Assembly: GCF_001625365.1 (NCBI RefSeq)
Contig: NZ_LJJF01000001.1
Span: 3,046,501 to 3,110,500 of the forward strand
Direction of reading: 5' to 3'
From: Streptomyces sp. MJM8645
Lineage (GTDB): Bacteria; Actinomycetota; Actinomycetes; Streptomycetales; Streptomycetaceae
DNA length: 64,000 nt
Of this stretch, positions 17,435-25,764 are shown in pieces (the first letter of the stretch is position 1; every line of letters begins with the position of its first letter). Below the pieces are notes generated by a model. The model was not told the origin of the DNA. It worked only from the letters and a program-made list of their open reading frames with translations, and searched no databases. The position numbers were made by a program, and so were the translations under genes.

Positions 17435-17655
17435 AGCCCGCCGTGGCGGCCCCGCTGGAGAACCGTCACTCCCCTTGCCCGGGGCCGGGTCCACGGGGGC
17501 CGTACGGGCCCGCCAGGCACCGTCACGCCGGTCCTACGATCCGATGGTCGGTCAGACACTTTCCTGATCCAGGCCGAAACCTTCTGGCTCCTCAAGCGGT
17601 AACACCGTCAGTCCGCCCGGCGGACGTGACGGACCCAGACCCTCCGAGGAGCCCC

Positions 17656-18423
17656 ATGTCTCACCCCCTCACGCGACGGATCGCCAGCGCCGCGCTGCTC
17701 GTGGCGGCCGGCGCGACCCCGCTGGTCGCGGCCGGCTCCGCGTCCGCCCTGGGCGGCGACGCCCTGCTGCCCAAGAGCGACCTGGTCGCGCCGCTGGGCC
17801 AGCTGACCAACACCGACACCGGTTCCACCCTCCAGCACACCACCCACCAACTGGGCCAGGCCGCCGGCAGCACCGGCGCCGCCACCGTCGCCGCGGGCGT
17901 ACCGGCCTCCGCCGACGCCGCCGGCAACATCGTCGCCCACCAGCTCCCCGAGGCGAACGAGAAGGCCAGCTCGCTGACCGCCCCGGTCGACCAGACCGCC
18001 GCCACCACCGGCCAGCTCTCCGCCGTCACCCCGAAGGTCGCCTCCGCACTGGCCGGCAAGCTCGGCGAGGCCGTCACCGGCAAGGGCGTCGGCACCCGCA
18101 GCGCCGCGGCCAGCCCGGTCGGCGGGCTCGCCCAGACCGGCTCCATCGCCAAGGGCCTGCCCGGCGCCGACAAGCTCGCCGGCGCCGTCCCCGGCACCAA
18201 CGCCGTCACCGACGCGCTGCCGCTCGGCTCCGTCGCACGCGCGCTGCCCGCCCTGCCCGCCACCGACGTCCTGGGCCTGGCCGAGCACGGCTCGGCCAAC
18301 CGCCTCGGCGGCGCCGACCTCGGCCCGAACAACCCGCTGTCCGGCCTCACCGGCGCGCTCGGCCCGATCGGCGGCCTGCTGGGCGGCGTGAACGGCGGCA
18401 GCATCAGCGGCCTGCCGCTGTAA
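17656..18423 (+). CDS. Secreted Ala/Gly-rich protein of unknown function
   Basis: This 255-aa protein has a clear signal peptide: basic HPLTRRIA, a hydrophobic core and a likely cleavage after AAGSASA near residue 31. The mature chain is rich in Ala, Gly, Thr, Leu and Pro without cysteines. Repeated motifs such as LGGVNGG, GLTGALGPIGGLLGG and LAGAVPG suggest a flexible, possibly wall-associated or surface-active protein. It has no enzyme motif. GAGGAG six bases before the ATG fixes the start. Comparable proteins in Streptomyces are often mislabelled ATP-binding. Confidence 0.82.
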   Translation: MSHPLTRRIASAALLVAAGATPLVAAGSASALGGDALLPKSDLVAPLGQLTNTDTGSTLQHTTHQLGQAAGSTGAATVAAGVPASADAAGNIVAHQLPEANEKASSLTAPVDQTAATTGQLSAVTPKVASALAGKLGEAVTGKGVGTRSAAASPVGGLAQTGSIAKGLPGADKLAGAVPGTNAVTDALPLGSVARALPALPATDVLGLAEHGSANRLGGADLGPNNPLSGLTGALGPIGGLLGGVNGGSISGLPL

Positions 18424-18439
18424 CCCGCCCCGGGTACGG

Positions 18440-18479
18440 CGAAGGGGCCGGTGTTCCGTTCGGAACACCGGCCCCTTCG
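18440..18479. terminator. Bidirectional terminator between the secreted protein gene and dapC
   Basis: A perfect 19-bp stem (18440-18458 with 18461-18479) lies between two convergent genes. It is built like the mrp terminator and starts with the same CGAAGGGGCCGG sequence, suggesting a recurrent genomic terminator module. Confidence 0.85.
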
Positions 18480-18486
18480 GCGTCGG

Positions 18487-19635
18487 TCAGCGGGCCGCGT
18501 TCAGCCGCTCCACGGCCGCGGCCACCCGCTCGTCGGTCGCGGTGAACGCGACCCGGACGAAGCGCTCGCCGGCCGGCCCGTAGAAGTCACCGGGCGCCAC
18601 CAGGATGCCCAGTGCGGCCAGCTCGGCCACGGTCTCCCAGCACGGGCGGTCCTGCGTCACCCACAGGTAGAGGCTCGCCTGCGAGTGCTCGACCCGGAAG
18701 CCGTACGCCTCCAGCGCCGCCCGCAGCGCCGAGCGCCGGGCCGCGTACCGCTCCCGCTGCTCCGCCACGTGCGCGTCGTCCGACAGCGCCGCGATCGTCG
18801 CCGCCTGGACCGGCGCCGGCACGATCATGCCGCCGTGCTTGCGGACCTCCAGCAGCTCCCTGACCACCACCGGGTCACCCGCCACGAAGGAGGCGCGGTA
18901 GCCGGCCAGGTTGGAGCGCTTGGAGAGCGAGTGGACGGCCAGCAGGCCCTCGTGGCCCTCACCGCAGACGTCCGGGTGCAGGACCGAGACCGGCTCGGCG
19001 GACCAGCCCAGCTCCAGGTAGCACTCGTCGCTGACCAGCAGCGCCCCGTGCTCCCGGGCCCAGGCGACCGCCCGGCGCAGCTCGTCCCCGCCGAGCACCC
19101 GGCCGGTCGGGTTGGACGGCGAGTTCACCCAGAGCAGGCGCACCCGCGAACCGTCCAGCTCGTCCACCGAGTCGTACTCGACCGGCTCCGCGCCGCACAG
19201 CCGCGCGCCCACCTCGTACGTCGGGTAGGCCAGCCGCGGGTAGGCGACCTGGTCGCCCGGGCCGAGGCCGAGCTGGGTCGGCAGCCAGGCCACCAGCTCC
19301 TTGGAGCCGACGGTCGGCAGCACGGCCTGCGGGCCGATCTCGGCGCCGCAGCGGCGGTGCAGCCAGCCGGCGATCGCCTCGCGCAGCTCCACCGGGCCCC
19401 ACACCGTCGGGTAGCCCGGCGTGTCGGTGGCGGCGGCCAGCGCCTTCTGGATCACCTCGGGGACCGGGTCCACCGGGGTGCCCACCGAGAAGTCGCAGAG
19501 ACCGCCCGGGTGGGCCAGCGCGGTCGCCTTGTACGGCTCCAGCTTGTCCCAGGGGAAGACCGGCAGGAGGTCGGAAACGCGGCGCGCCGCCCCCGGGTGA
19601 CCCGGGAACGGCGCGCGCGTGCTGTTGGTGTTCAC
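18487..19635 (-). CDS. dapC: Succinyldiaminopimelate transaminase
   Basis: DapC is a PLP-dependent class I/II aminotransferase of the succinylase lysine/DAP pathway. It makes N-succinyl-LL-DAP, the substrate of DapE. This 382-aa protein shows YPTVWGPVELREAIAGWL, NSPSNPTGRVL, LLVSDECYLELGW and the Schiff-base lysine segment HSLSKRSNLAGYR. The GTG at 19635 gives the expected start. It lies 20 bases downstream of fdxA on the same strand and is probably co-transcribed with it, an arrangement also seen in Mycobacterium. Confidence 0.94.
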   Translation of the reverse strand: MNTNSTRAPFPGHPGAARRVSDLLPVFPWDKLEPYKATALAHPGGLCDFSVGTPVDPVPEVIQKALAAATDTPGYPTVWGPVELREAIAGWLHRRCGAEIGPQAVLPTVGSKELVAWLPTQLGLGPGDQVAYPRLAYPTYEVGARLCGAEPVEYDSVDELDGSRVRLLWVNSPSNPTGRVLGGDELRRAVAWAREHGALLVSDECYLELGWSAEPVSVLHPDVCGEGHEGLLAVHSLSKRSNLAGYRASFVAGDPVVVRELLEVRKHGGMIVPAPVQAATIAALSDDAHVAEQRERYAARRSALRAALEAYGFRVEHSQASLYLWVTQDRPCWETVAELAALGILVAPGDFYGPAGERFVRVAFTATDERVAAAVERLNAAR

Positions 19636-19655
19636 AGCTCAGATGCCACCGATCG

Positions 19656-19982
19656 TCAGTGGTCGGCGTTCTGCGGCGGCAGAGCGGCGATGAAGGGGTG
19701 GTCGCGCTCGATCAGACCCAGCTTCGAGGCGCCACCGGGCGAACCCAGATCGTCGAAGAACTCGACGTTCGCCTTGTAGTAGTCCTTCCACTCCTCCGGG
19801 GTGTCGTCCTCGTAGAAGATCGCCTCGACCGGGCAGACCGGCTCGCAAGCGCCACAGTCGACACACTCATCCGGGTGGATGTAGAGCGATCGCTCGCCCT
19901 CGTAGATGCAGTCAACCGGGCACTCTTCGATGCACGCCTTGTCCTTCACGTCGACACAAGGCTGCGCGATGACGTAGGTCAC
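19656..19982 (-). CDS. fdxA: Ferredoxin FdxA, 7Fe type
   Basis: This 108-aa bacterial ferredoxin carries [3Fe-4S] and [4Fe-4S] clusters for electron transfer. Cysteines at 9, 17, 21 and 25 and at 40, 43, 46 and 50 make the two cluster motifs (CIEECPVDC and CVDCGACEPVC). The C-terminal half (ASKLGLIERDHPFI) is typical of FdxA. The GTG start at 19982 is preceded by GAGGAGG. It heads the fdxA-dapC unit and is divergent from the acetyltransferase gene. Confidence 0.95.
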   Translation of the reverse strand: MTYVIAQPCVDVKDKACIEECPVDCIYEGERSLYIHPDECVDCGACEPVCPVEAIFYEDDTPEEWKDYYKANVEFFDDLGSPGGASKLGLIERDHPFIAALPPQNADH

Positions 19983-20113
19983 GCTGTCGTTCCTCCTCGG
20001 AAGGGCCGTGGCGGCCCGTTCTGTTCTGCTCGCGTGCGCGGTGAGCGCGGCGTCGTCGATGCCCGCCCCTAGTATCGCGGGTCGGAGACCGCAAATGCAC
20101 AGGAGGTGCCCAG

Positions 20114-21127
20114 ATGACGGCAGGCGGCCCGGCCCAGGACCGTCCGGAGGTCCGGATAGATCGCTCTGACGTGGGACGACGCGTGTCCGTCCGCCGCCTC
20201 TCGGGGTTCGTGGACGACCGTCCGGTGTTCCGGGATTCGATCGGCGTGCTCACATCGTGGGACGATCATGGACTGACGGTCGCCCCGCGGACCGGCGACC
20301 CCGTCTCCTTCGCCGAGAAGCTGCTGGTCGCGGGCAAGGTCGTGCCGCTCTTCCCGGCCCGGCGCGCGCCGCTGCCCGCCGCCACGCCCGTCGAGCTCCA
20401 GCGGATCGCGGCCCGCGGCTGGCCCGCCGTCGAACAGGAGCCGCTCGGCGCGTGGACGCTGCGCGCCTCGGCCGGGTTCACCCGGCGCGCCAACTCCGTC
20501 CAGGCGCTCGGCGACCCCGGACTGCCGCTGCCCGACGCGCTCGCCGCCGTCCGCCGCTGGTACGCGGCGCGCGGCCTTCCCGCGTACGTCGAGGTGATCA
20601 CCCCGGGCTCGCCGGACGAGCTGCGGGCCGAGCTCGACCGGCTGGGAGCCGGCTACGCGCCCACCCTGGTGCGCACCGCCCCGCTGGCCGGGCTCGCCCG
20701 GGTCGGCTCCGGGCCCGAGCGGGTCCGGCTCGCCCGCACCGCCGACCCGGCCTGGCTCTCGCTCTACCGCCGGGTCGGCGAGGACGAGGCGCTGGAGCAG
20801 GCCGCCCGGCAGGTGCTGCACGGCGGGCCGTCGGTCTGGTTCGCCACCGCGCCGGGCGCCCCCGGACAGCCGCCGCTGGCGATCGGACGCTGCGTCATCG
20901 ACGGGCCCTGGGCCTGCTTCGGCGCGATCGAGGTCGCGCCGTACGCCCGGCGGGCCGGGCTGGCCACGACCGTCATGGCGGTGCTCGCCGCCCGGGCCGC
21001 CGAGGAGGGGGCGACCGGCGGGTACCTCCAGGTCGAGGCGGACAACACCGGGGCGATCGCGCTCTATGACGGACTCGGCTTCACGACCAGTCACACTTAC
21101 CACTACGCCCTTCTCCCCCAGGGGTAG
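20114..21127 (+). CDS. GNAT family N-acetyltransferase
   Basis: This 337-aa protein has an N-terminal SH3-like beta segment (about 10-75: VGRRVSVRRL, VLTSWDDHGLTV). A middle region follows, then a GNAT domain in the last 130 residues: FGAIEVAPYARRAGLATTVMAVLA is the acetyl-CoA pyrophosphate loop (motif A), and VEADNTGAIALYDGLGF is the C-terminal strand-helix. The acceptor is unknown. AGGAGG eight bases before the ATG supports the start. It is divergent from fdxA, and the next gene follows 91 bases later after a C-rich tract. Confidence 0.9.
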   Translation: MTAGGPAQDRPEVRIDRSDVGRRVSVRRLSGFVDDRPVFRDSIGVLTSWDDHGLTVAPRTGDPVSFAEKLLVAGKVVPLFPARRAPLPAATPVELQRIAARGWPAVEQEPLGAWTLRASAGFTRRANSVQALGDPGLPLPDALAAVRRWYAARGLPAYVEVITPGSPDELRAELDRLGAGYAPTLVRTAPLAGLARVGSGPERVRLARTADPAWLSLYRRVGEDEALEQAARQVLHGGPSVWFATAPGAPGQPPLAIGRCVIDGPWACFGAIEVAPYARRAGLATTVMAVLAARAAEEGATGGYLQVEADNTGAIALYDGLGFTTSHTYHYALLPQG

Positions 21128-21130
21128 CAC

Positions 21131-21194
21131 CGCCCGCCCGCACCGCCGCCCCGCCCGCCCGCCCGCCGCTCCTCGCCCGCCTTTGCCCGCCCGC
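21131..21194. repeat. CCCGCC low-complexity tract
   Basis: The short intergenic tract is made of repeated CCCG/CCGCC words with almost no A. Slippage-prone simple sequence is the best description; no gene or dyad was seen. Confidence 0.55.
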
Positions 21195-21218
21195 CGTACG
21201 AAAGCCGTCGCCGTCACC

Positions 21219-22091
21219 GTGACCGAGCAGAGCAGAGACCGCTTCCGGACCGCCGCCCGCGCCGAGCATCCCGACCCGGTGCTGCTCTGCCTGCTCGCCG
21301 CCGCCGAACACGGCCCGGTCCTCGACCCGGACGACCCCGGGGAACCGCCCAGCGTGGACGCCCTGCTCGCCGCCTGCGAGGCCGCCCTCGACCGGCACGC
21401 GAGCGCCGTCCGGCTCGCCGTCGCCGAACGCGCCCCCGCCGGCCCGGAGGAGACCGCCGCCCTGCTCGCCGCCGTCCTCGGCGGGCGGGAACGCTTCCAC
21501 GGGCGGCAGTCCGACTACCGGCGGCTCGAATCCTCGCTGCTGCCCGACGTGCTGCGGCGGCGGCGCGGACTGCCGATCATGCTGTCCCTGGTGTGGATGG
21601 CGGTCGGGCGGCGGGCCGGGCTCGCCGTCCACGGCATCGCGCTGCCCGGCCACGTCATCGTCGCCGTCGGCGGCCCGGCCGGCGGCGACGAGTACGTGCT
21701 CGCCGACCCCTTCCACGGCGGGCGGCTGCTCGACCCGGACGACGCCGAACGCCTGGTCCGCGGCGCCGGGCAGGAGTTCAGCCCCGACCTGCTCACCCCC
21801 GCCCAGCCGCTCGACCTCGTGCTGCGCGTGCTCGGCAACATCCGCGCCTGGGCCGCCGACCGCCCCGAACACGCCCGCACCCAGCTCTGGGCCACCGAAC
21901 TCGCCCTCCTACTGCCCCGCCACCCCGCCCAGCTCCGCCTCGAACGCGCCGAACTCCTCGTCCGCACCGGCGACTTCCTCGGCGGCTCGGCCGAGATGGA
22001 CGCCTTCGCGCAGATCCTCGACACCTTCGACCCCGACACCGCCGCCAAGGTCCGCCAGGAGGCCCGGGCCGCCCGGCACCGGCTCAACTGA
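21219..22091 (+). CDS. SirB1/transglutaminase-like family protein
   Basis: This 290-aa protein belongs to the SirB1 group with a transglutaminase-like fold. It contains SLLPDVLRRRRGLPIMLSLVW, where family members have the Cys/Ser nucleophile region, GIALPGHVIVAV with the conserved His, and YVLADPFHGG with the conserved Asp. The C-terminal part is helical and TPR-like (LWATELALLLPRHPAQLRLERAELL). No cysteine is seen at the usual nucleophile site, so it may be non-catalytic. GTG 21219 is preferred to upstream ATG 21066, which would overlap the acetyltransferase. Confidence 0.83.
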   Translation: MTEQSRDRFRTAARAEHPDPVLLCLLAAAEHGPVLDPDDPGEPPSVDALLAACEAALDRHASAVRLAVAERAPAGPEETAALLAAVLGGRERFHGRQSDYRRLESSLLPDVLRRRRGLPIMLSLVWMAVGRRAGLAVHGIALPGHVIVAVGGPAGGDEYVLADPFHGGRLLDPDDAERLVRGAGQEFSPDLLTPAQPLDLVLRVLGNIRAWAADRPEHARTQLWATELALLLPRHPAQLRLERAELLVRTGDFLGGSAEMDAFAQILDTFDPDTAAKVRQEARAARHRLN

Positions 22092-22106
22092 CGACCGCCC
22101 GAGAAC

Positions 22107-22167
22107 GCGCTCGGAGCTGGCTGGGGGCGCGCTCGGAGCCGGCCGGGGGCGCGCTCAGAGCCAGCCC
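22107..22167. repeat. 22-bp tandem repeat at the 3' end of the response regulator gene
   Basis: The units at 22107-22128 and 22129-22150 differ at two positions. A partial third copy (22151-22167) contains the last codons and stop of the response regulator. The repeat probably arose by duplication of the gene's 3' end into the spacer. Confidence 0.65.
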
Positions 22168-22784
22168 TTCTCCCGGGCGATCCGCACCGCCTCGGTGCGG
22201 TTGCGGGCCTCGGTCTTCTGGATCGCCATCGACAGGTAGTTGCGGACCGTCCCCTCCGACAGGTGCAGCCGCCGCGCGATGTCCGCGTTCACCGCCCCGT
22301 CCGCCGCCGCGCCCAGCACGTCCCGCTCGCGCGCCGTCAGCGGGTTCGCCCCCTCCGCCAGCGCGGCCGCCGCCAGCACCGGATCGATCACCCGCTCCCC
22401 GCGCAGCACCCGGCGGATCGCCTCCGCCAGCTCCGAGGCCGGCGCGTCCTTCACCAGGAACGCGTCCGCCCCCGACTCCATCGCCCGCCGCAGGTACCCC
22501 GGCCGACCGAAGGTCGTCGCGATCACCACCCTCGTCCCCGGCGCGTTCCGGCGCAGCTCGGCGGCCGCCTCGATACCCGTCATCCCCGGCATCTCGATGT
22601 CCAGCACAGCCACCTGCACCTCGTGCGCCAGCACCGCCGCCACCACCTCGTCCCCGCGCCCCACCTGCGCGACGACGTCGATGTCCCCCTCCAGCCCGAG
22701 CAGCGCCGCCAGCGCCTCCCGGACCATCCCCTGGTCCTCGGCGAGCAGCACGCGGATCAGGGCCCCGTTCTGAATGTCGCTCAT
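22155..22784 (-). CDS. NarL/LuxR-type response regulator
   Basis: This 209-aa regulator has an N-terminal receiver domain with acidic AEDQ (about 15-18) and the phosphoacceptor Asp62 in VLDIEMPG. ATTFGRPGYL carries the Thr switch and FLVKDAP the conserved Lys. About 145-205 is a LuxR helix-turn-helix (LTARERDVLGAAADG; NADIARRLHLSEGTVRNYLS). It is of the DesR type, normally paired with a HisKA_3 kinase. A likely partner is encoded at 23771-25045, but two other genes lie between. The ATG at 22784 (AAGG upstream) is chosen over GTG 22790. Confidence 0.92.
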   Translation of the reverse strand: MSDIQNGALIRVLLAEDQGMVREALAALLGLEGDIDVVAQVGRGDEVVAAVLAHEVQVAVLDIEMPGMTGIEAAAELRRNAPGTRVVIATTFGRPGYLRRAMESGADAFLVKDAPASELAEAIRRVLRGERVIDPVLAAAALAEGANPLTARERDVLGAAADGAVNADIARRLHLSEGTVRNYLSMAIQKTEARNRTEAVRIAREKGWL

Positions 22785-22867
22785 GCCCACGACCTTAGAG
22801 GGGCGCCGGAGAGGCTGCGGGCGGTATTCGCCTGGCTCGCCGAAGCCCTGCGGGCCAGACTGGCCGC

Positions 22868-23368
22868 ATGCTGAACCTGGAGCGCCTCCGCCCGGACCAC
22901 GCCGACGCCCTGCTGGCCTTCGAGCGCGCCAACCGCGCCTGGTTCGCGCGGACCGTTCCGGACCGCGGCGACGCCTACTTCGCCGAGTTCCCGGCCCGCC
23001 ACGCCGCCCTGCTCGCCGAACAGGACTCCGGTGTCTGCCGGTTCCACGTCGTCCTCGACGCGGCCGGCGCCGTCCTCGGCCGCGTCAACCTCGTCGACAT
23101 CGCCGACGGCACCGCCGAACTCGGCTACCGCGTCGGCGAACACGCGGTCGGCCGGGGCGTCGCCACCACCGCCGTCGCCCACCTCTGCCGGCTGGCCTCC
23201 TCGGACTACGCCCTCACGTCGCTGACCGCCGTCACCACCCTCGACAACCTCGCCTCCCAAGCCGTCCTCACCCGCAACGGCTTCACGGTCGTCGCCGAAC
23301 TCACCCTCGACGACCGCCCCGGCCTCCGGTTCAGCCGCTCCCTCACCGACGGCCGGCCCTCGGAGTAG
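22868..23368 (+). CDS. GNAT family acetyltransferase, RimJ/RimL-like
   Basis: This 166-aa protein covers a single GNAT fold. LERLRPDHADALLAFERANR is the first helix, GYRVGEHAVGRGVATTAVAHL is motif A with the acetyl-CoA loop (V-GRG-A), and LDNLASQAVLTRNGF is the motif B helix. It resembles RimJ/RimL-type alpha-N-acetyltransferases, but the target is unknown. It is oriented opposite to the surrounding two-component genes and ends at a hairpin shared with the 23406 gene. The ATG at 22868 has no clear Shine-Dalgarno and could be leaderless. Confidence 0.88.
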   Translation: MLNLERLRPDHADALLAFERANRAWFARTVPDRGDAYFAEFPARHAALLAEQDSGVCRFHVVLDAAGAVLGRVNLVDIADGTAELGYRVGEHAVGRGVATTAVAHLCRLASSDYALTSLTAVTTLDNLASQAVLTRNGFTVVAELTLDDRPGLRFSRSLTDGRPSE

Positions 23369-23369
23369 G

Positions 23370-23392
23370 AAGTCGGCCCGGCCGACTTCCCA
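23370..23392. terminator. Hairpin between the convergent acetyltransferase and 23406 gene
   Basis: GGAAGTCGGCC (23370-23380) pairs with GGCCGACTTCC (23382-23392). Further partial pairing of GGAGT/ACTCC lies outside. It sits between two convergent stops and can serve both. Confidence 0.65.
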
Positions 23393-23405
23393 CTCCGGAT
23401 GCGGG

Positions 23406-23756
23406 TCAGAGCCAGCGCTGGGCGGCCTCGACACTGTCGGAGCCACTGGTGTTGAAGGCGATGGCGGCCTGCGGGGCGTGGCGGCGGACGAGGTTGACGA
23501 CGAGCTCGAAGAAGGGCAGGGCGGGTTCGGGCTTGCGGATGCCGCCGCCGATGACGACGACGTCCCAGTCCCGGCCGGCGAGGGCGGCGGTGATCGCGGG
23601 CCCGGCCGTCTCGTCGGGAGCGACCAGGGCCATCGCCGCGTCGATGCCGTGGTCGGCGAAGCGGGCGAGTTCGGCGTCGAGAACGGCCCGCAGGCCGTCG
23701 CCGTCCATGCCGGGGACGGTGTGCGGGTCGAAGCCGAGGATGAGTGCGGTAGCCAT
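23406..23756 (-). CDS. Small conserved hypothetical protein, Rossmann-like
   Basis: This 116-aa soluble protein begins MATALILGFDPHTVPGMDGD. The central strand-loop WDVVVIGGGIRKPEP suggests a nucleotide-binding-like turn, and the end reads AAIAFNTSGSDSVEAAQRWL. I do not recognise a named family. It lies 14 bases downstream of the histidine kinase gene on the same strand, so it is probably the last gene of the ABC-kinase operon. The ATG at 23756 is the only sensible start; longer readings run through the kinase gene. Confidence 0.75.
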   Translation of the reverse strand: MATALILGFDPHTVPGMDGDGLRAVLDAELARFADHGIDAAMALVAPDETAGPAITAALAGRDWDVVVIGGGIRKPEPALPFFELVVNLVRRHAPQAAIAFNTSGSDSVEAAQRWL

Positions 23757-23770
23757 GCCGGGGAGGACGG

Positions 23771-25045
23771 TCAACCCGACCGGCCGGGTTCCGTGCCGGC
23801 CGGCGCGGTGACCGTCCGCAGCGGGACGAGGGCCCGGAGCCGGAAGCCCCGGCCCCGCTCGCCCGGCCCGGCCTCCAGCCGCCCGCCGACCAGGGCCAAC
23901 CGCTCCTCCAGGCCCGAAATCCCGTTGCCCGGCTGGGACTTGCCCGGTCCGCGCCCGTTGTCGGCGATCTCCAGGACGGCGTAGCGCTCGCCGCCGCCCT
24001 CCCAGCTCTCGTCGGCCGTGACGGTGCAGACGGTGGCGCCCTCGCCGTGCCGGACGATGTTGGTGACGGCCTCGCGCAGGGCCCAAGCCAGCGCGCCCGC
24101 CTCCTCGTCGGCGAGCCCCGGCCAGGTGTCGGCCAGTTCCGGCGCGGCCTCCAGCCGGACCTGTGCGGCGGCCAGCGCGGTGCGGGCGGCGGCGAGTTCG
24201 ACCGGCAGGGTGGGGCGGCGGAAGCCGGTCACCGCCTCCCGGACGTCGATCAGCGACTGCCGGGCGACCTGCTCGATGTCGGCGACCTGCGCCCGCGCCG
24301 CCTCGTCCTTGCCGGCGTCCATGAACCGCCCGGCCAGTTCGCTCTTCAGCGTGATCAGCGACAGCGAGTGCCCGAGCAGGTCGTGCAGGTCGCGGGAGAG
24401 GCGCAGCCGTTCCTCGGACGCGGCCAGGTGGGCGACGGCGGCGCGGGCCTCGCGCAGCTCCTTCATGGTGGCGACCAGCCGCTGCATGCCGGTCATCGCG
24501 GCGCCGGCGAGGAAGGAGGTGAGGGCCAGGGTGGGGATGGTGTCGCCGCCGGCGTGGCTCAGCACGCCGACGGTGGCGGTGAGCACGGCCATGGCGGCGA
24601 CGCCGGGCAGCGCGTAGCGCACCGGCAGGACCACGGCGACGCACACCGAGGCGTAGGTGAAGAGGGTCAGGAAGGACTCGCCGAGGACGAAGGCCGACAC
24701 GGTCGCGAGCACGACCATCGTCGCGACGATCAGCCGACAGGCCCGGGGCCGCATCCCGACCATCGAGCGGAAGATCACCAGCAGGATGTAGCCGCCGACG
24801 AAGACCGCCAGGCAGAGCCAGCCGAACACCCGGGCGGCCGTCCCGTGCCCGCCGTGCAGGAGGTTGCCCACCGGGTAGGCCAGGTAGATCGTCCACAGCA
24901 GCATCCAGCTGACCTTGACCAGCAGTTGCCGCCTGTTCTCGATCGGCGAGCCCGGGACGGTCATGAACGACGTGCGCGCCGGACCCGCCTCCGGCTGCTC
25001 GTCGGATCGGCGGGTCTGGCGCGGCTCGGTCATGTCGGTCATCAT
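23771..25045 (-). CDS. Sensor histidine kinase, HisKA_3 type
   Basis: This 424-aa membrane kinase has about five or six membrane helices between residues 40 and 165. The dimerisation domain follows with phospho-acceptor His221 in SRDLHDLLGHSLSL. The HATPase_c domain has an N box near LREAVTNIVRHG and a G box IADNGRGPGKSQPGNGISGLEERL. It resembles DesK/LiaS-like sensors that watch the membrane or drug stress. The ATG at 25045 overlaps the permease stop (ATGA), so the ABC exporter and kinase are co-translated. The probable regulator is at 22155-22784. Confidence 0.92.
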   Translation of the reverse strand: MMTDMTEPRQTRRSDEQPEAGPARTSFMTVPGSPIENRRQLLVKVSWMLLWTIYLAYPVGNLLHGGHGTAARVFGWLCLAVFVGGYILLVIFRSMVGMRPRACRLIVATMVVLATVSAFVLGESFLTLFTYASVCVAVVLPVRYALPGVAAMAVLTATVGVLSHAGGDTIPTLALTSFLAGAAMTGMQRLVATMKELREARAAVAHLAASEERLRLSRDLHDLLGHSLSLITLKSELAGRFMDAGKDEAARAQVADIEQVARQSLIDVREAVTGFRRPTLPVELAAARTALAAAQVRLEAAPELADTWPGLADEEAGALAWALREAVTNIVRHGEGATVCTVTADESWEGGGERYAVLEIADNGRGPGKSQPGNGISGLEERLALVGGRLEAGPGERGRGFRLRALVPLRTVTAPAGTEPGRSG

Positions 25046-25764
25046 GCCTGGCGGGTGTCGCGGCGGTACAGCGCCGCCGCGGCGACGACGAACACCACGA
25101 GGAAGGCGGCCAGTCCGGCGACCGCGCCGGTGTCCAGGGAGTGCCCGGGCCGGGTGAACGCGGCCAGTTGGTTGTACAGGTACACCGGGTTGAACCGGGC
25201 GAACTTCTCCAGCGAGCCGCTCACCGGGAACCACGTCCCGCCGAACAGCGCCATCACCATGTAGGTGATCATCACGATGGTCTGCACCGAGTCCGGCGCC
25301 GCCGCGTACCCGAGCGCCACCCCGAGTGCCGCGAACACGAAGCTGCCCAGCCACAGCGCCGCCGCCAGACCGGCCCACTGCGCCGCGCCGAGCGACACGC
25401 CCTGGACCGCGCCGAGCGCGAAGACCACCAGGATCGCCGGCAGCGTGGTCACCGAGCTCGCGGCGATCTTGCCGAGGGTGTACGCCCGGCCGGGCAGCGC
25501 GGTGAGCCGCAGTTGGCGCACCCAGCCGCTCTTGCGCTCCAGCGAGATCCGCTGCGCGCTGCCGGTGAGCACCGCGCCGACCGCGCCGAAGGTGGCCATC
25601 GAGACCATGAAGTAGGTCTTCACCGACAGGCCGCCGGCCAGTGGGGAGGAGCCGTAGGCGTGGGTGAAGAAGAAGTACATCAGCGCCGGGAAGGCGATGG
25701 TGAAGACCAGGTAGCGCCGGTTGCGGAAGGTCCGCAGGATCTCCAGCCGGATCAGGGTGGTCAT
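25042..25764 (-). CDS. ABC-2 type transporter permease
   Basis: This 240-aa integral membrane protein of the ABC-2 superfamily has about six helices. The first follows RRYLVFTIAFPALMYFFF, and the last reads AGLAAFLVVFVVAAAALY. It would form the export channel with the ATPase encoded just upstream, for a lipid or drug-like substrate. It overlaps both neighbours by four bases (ATGA at 25761-25764 and 25042-25045), an arrangement that favours balanced synthesis. The substrate cannot be told. Confidence 0.9.
   Translation of the reverse strand: MTTLIRLEILRTFRNRRYLVFTIAFPALMYFFFTHAYGSSPLAGGLSVKTYFMVSMATFGAVGAVLTGSAQRISLERKSGWVRQLRLTALPGRAYTLGKIAASSVTTLPAILVVFALGAVQGVSLGAAQWAGLAAALWLGSFVFAALGVALGYAAAPDSVQTIVMITYMVMALFGGTWFPVSGSLEKFARFNPVYLYNQLAAFTRPGHSLDTGAVAGLAAFLVVFVVAAAALYRRDTRQA

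Noticed and set aside
14201..17602. A 1133-codon plus-strand open frame
   Set aside because: It reads antisense through LOG and dapE and in another frame through the transglycosylase-like gene. Composition is that of non-coding GC-rich frames.
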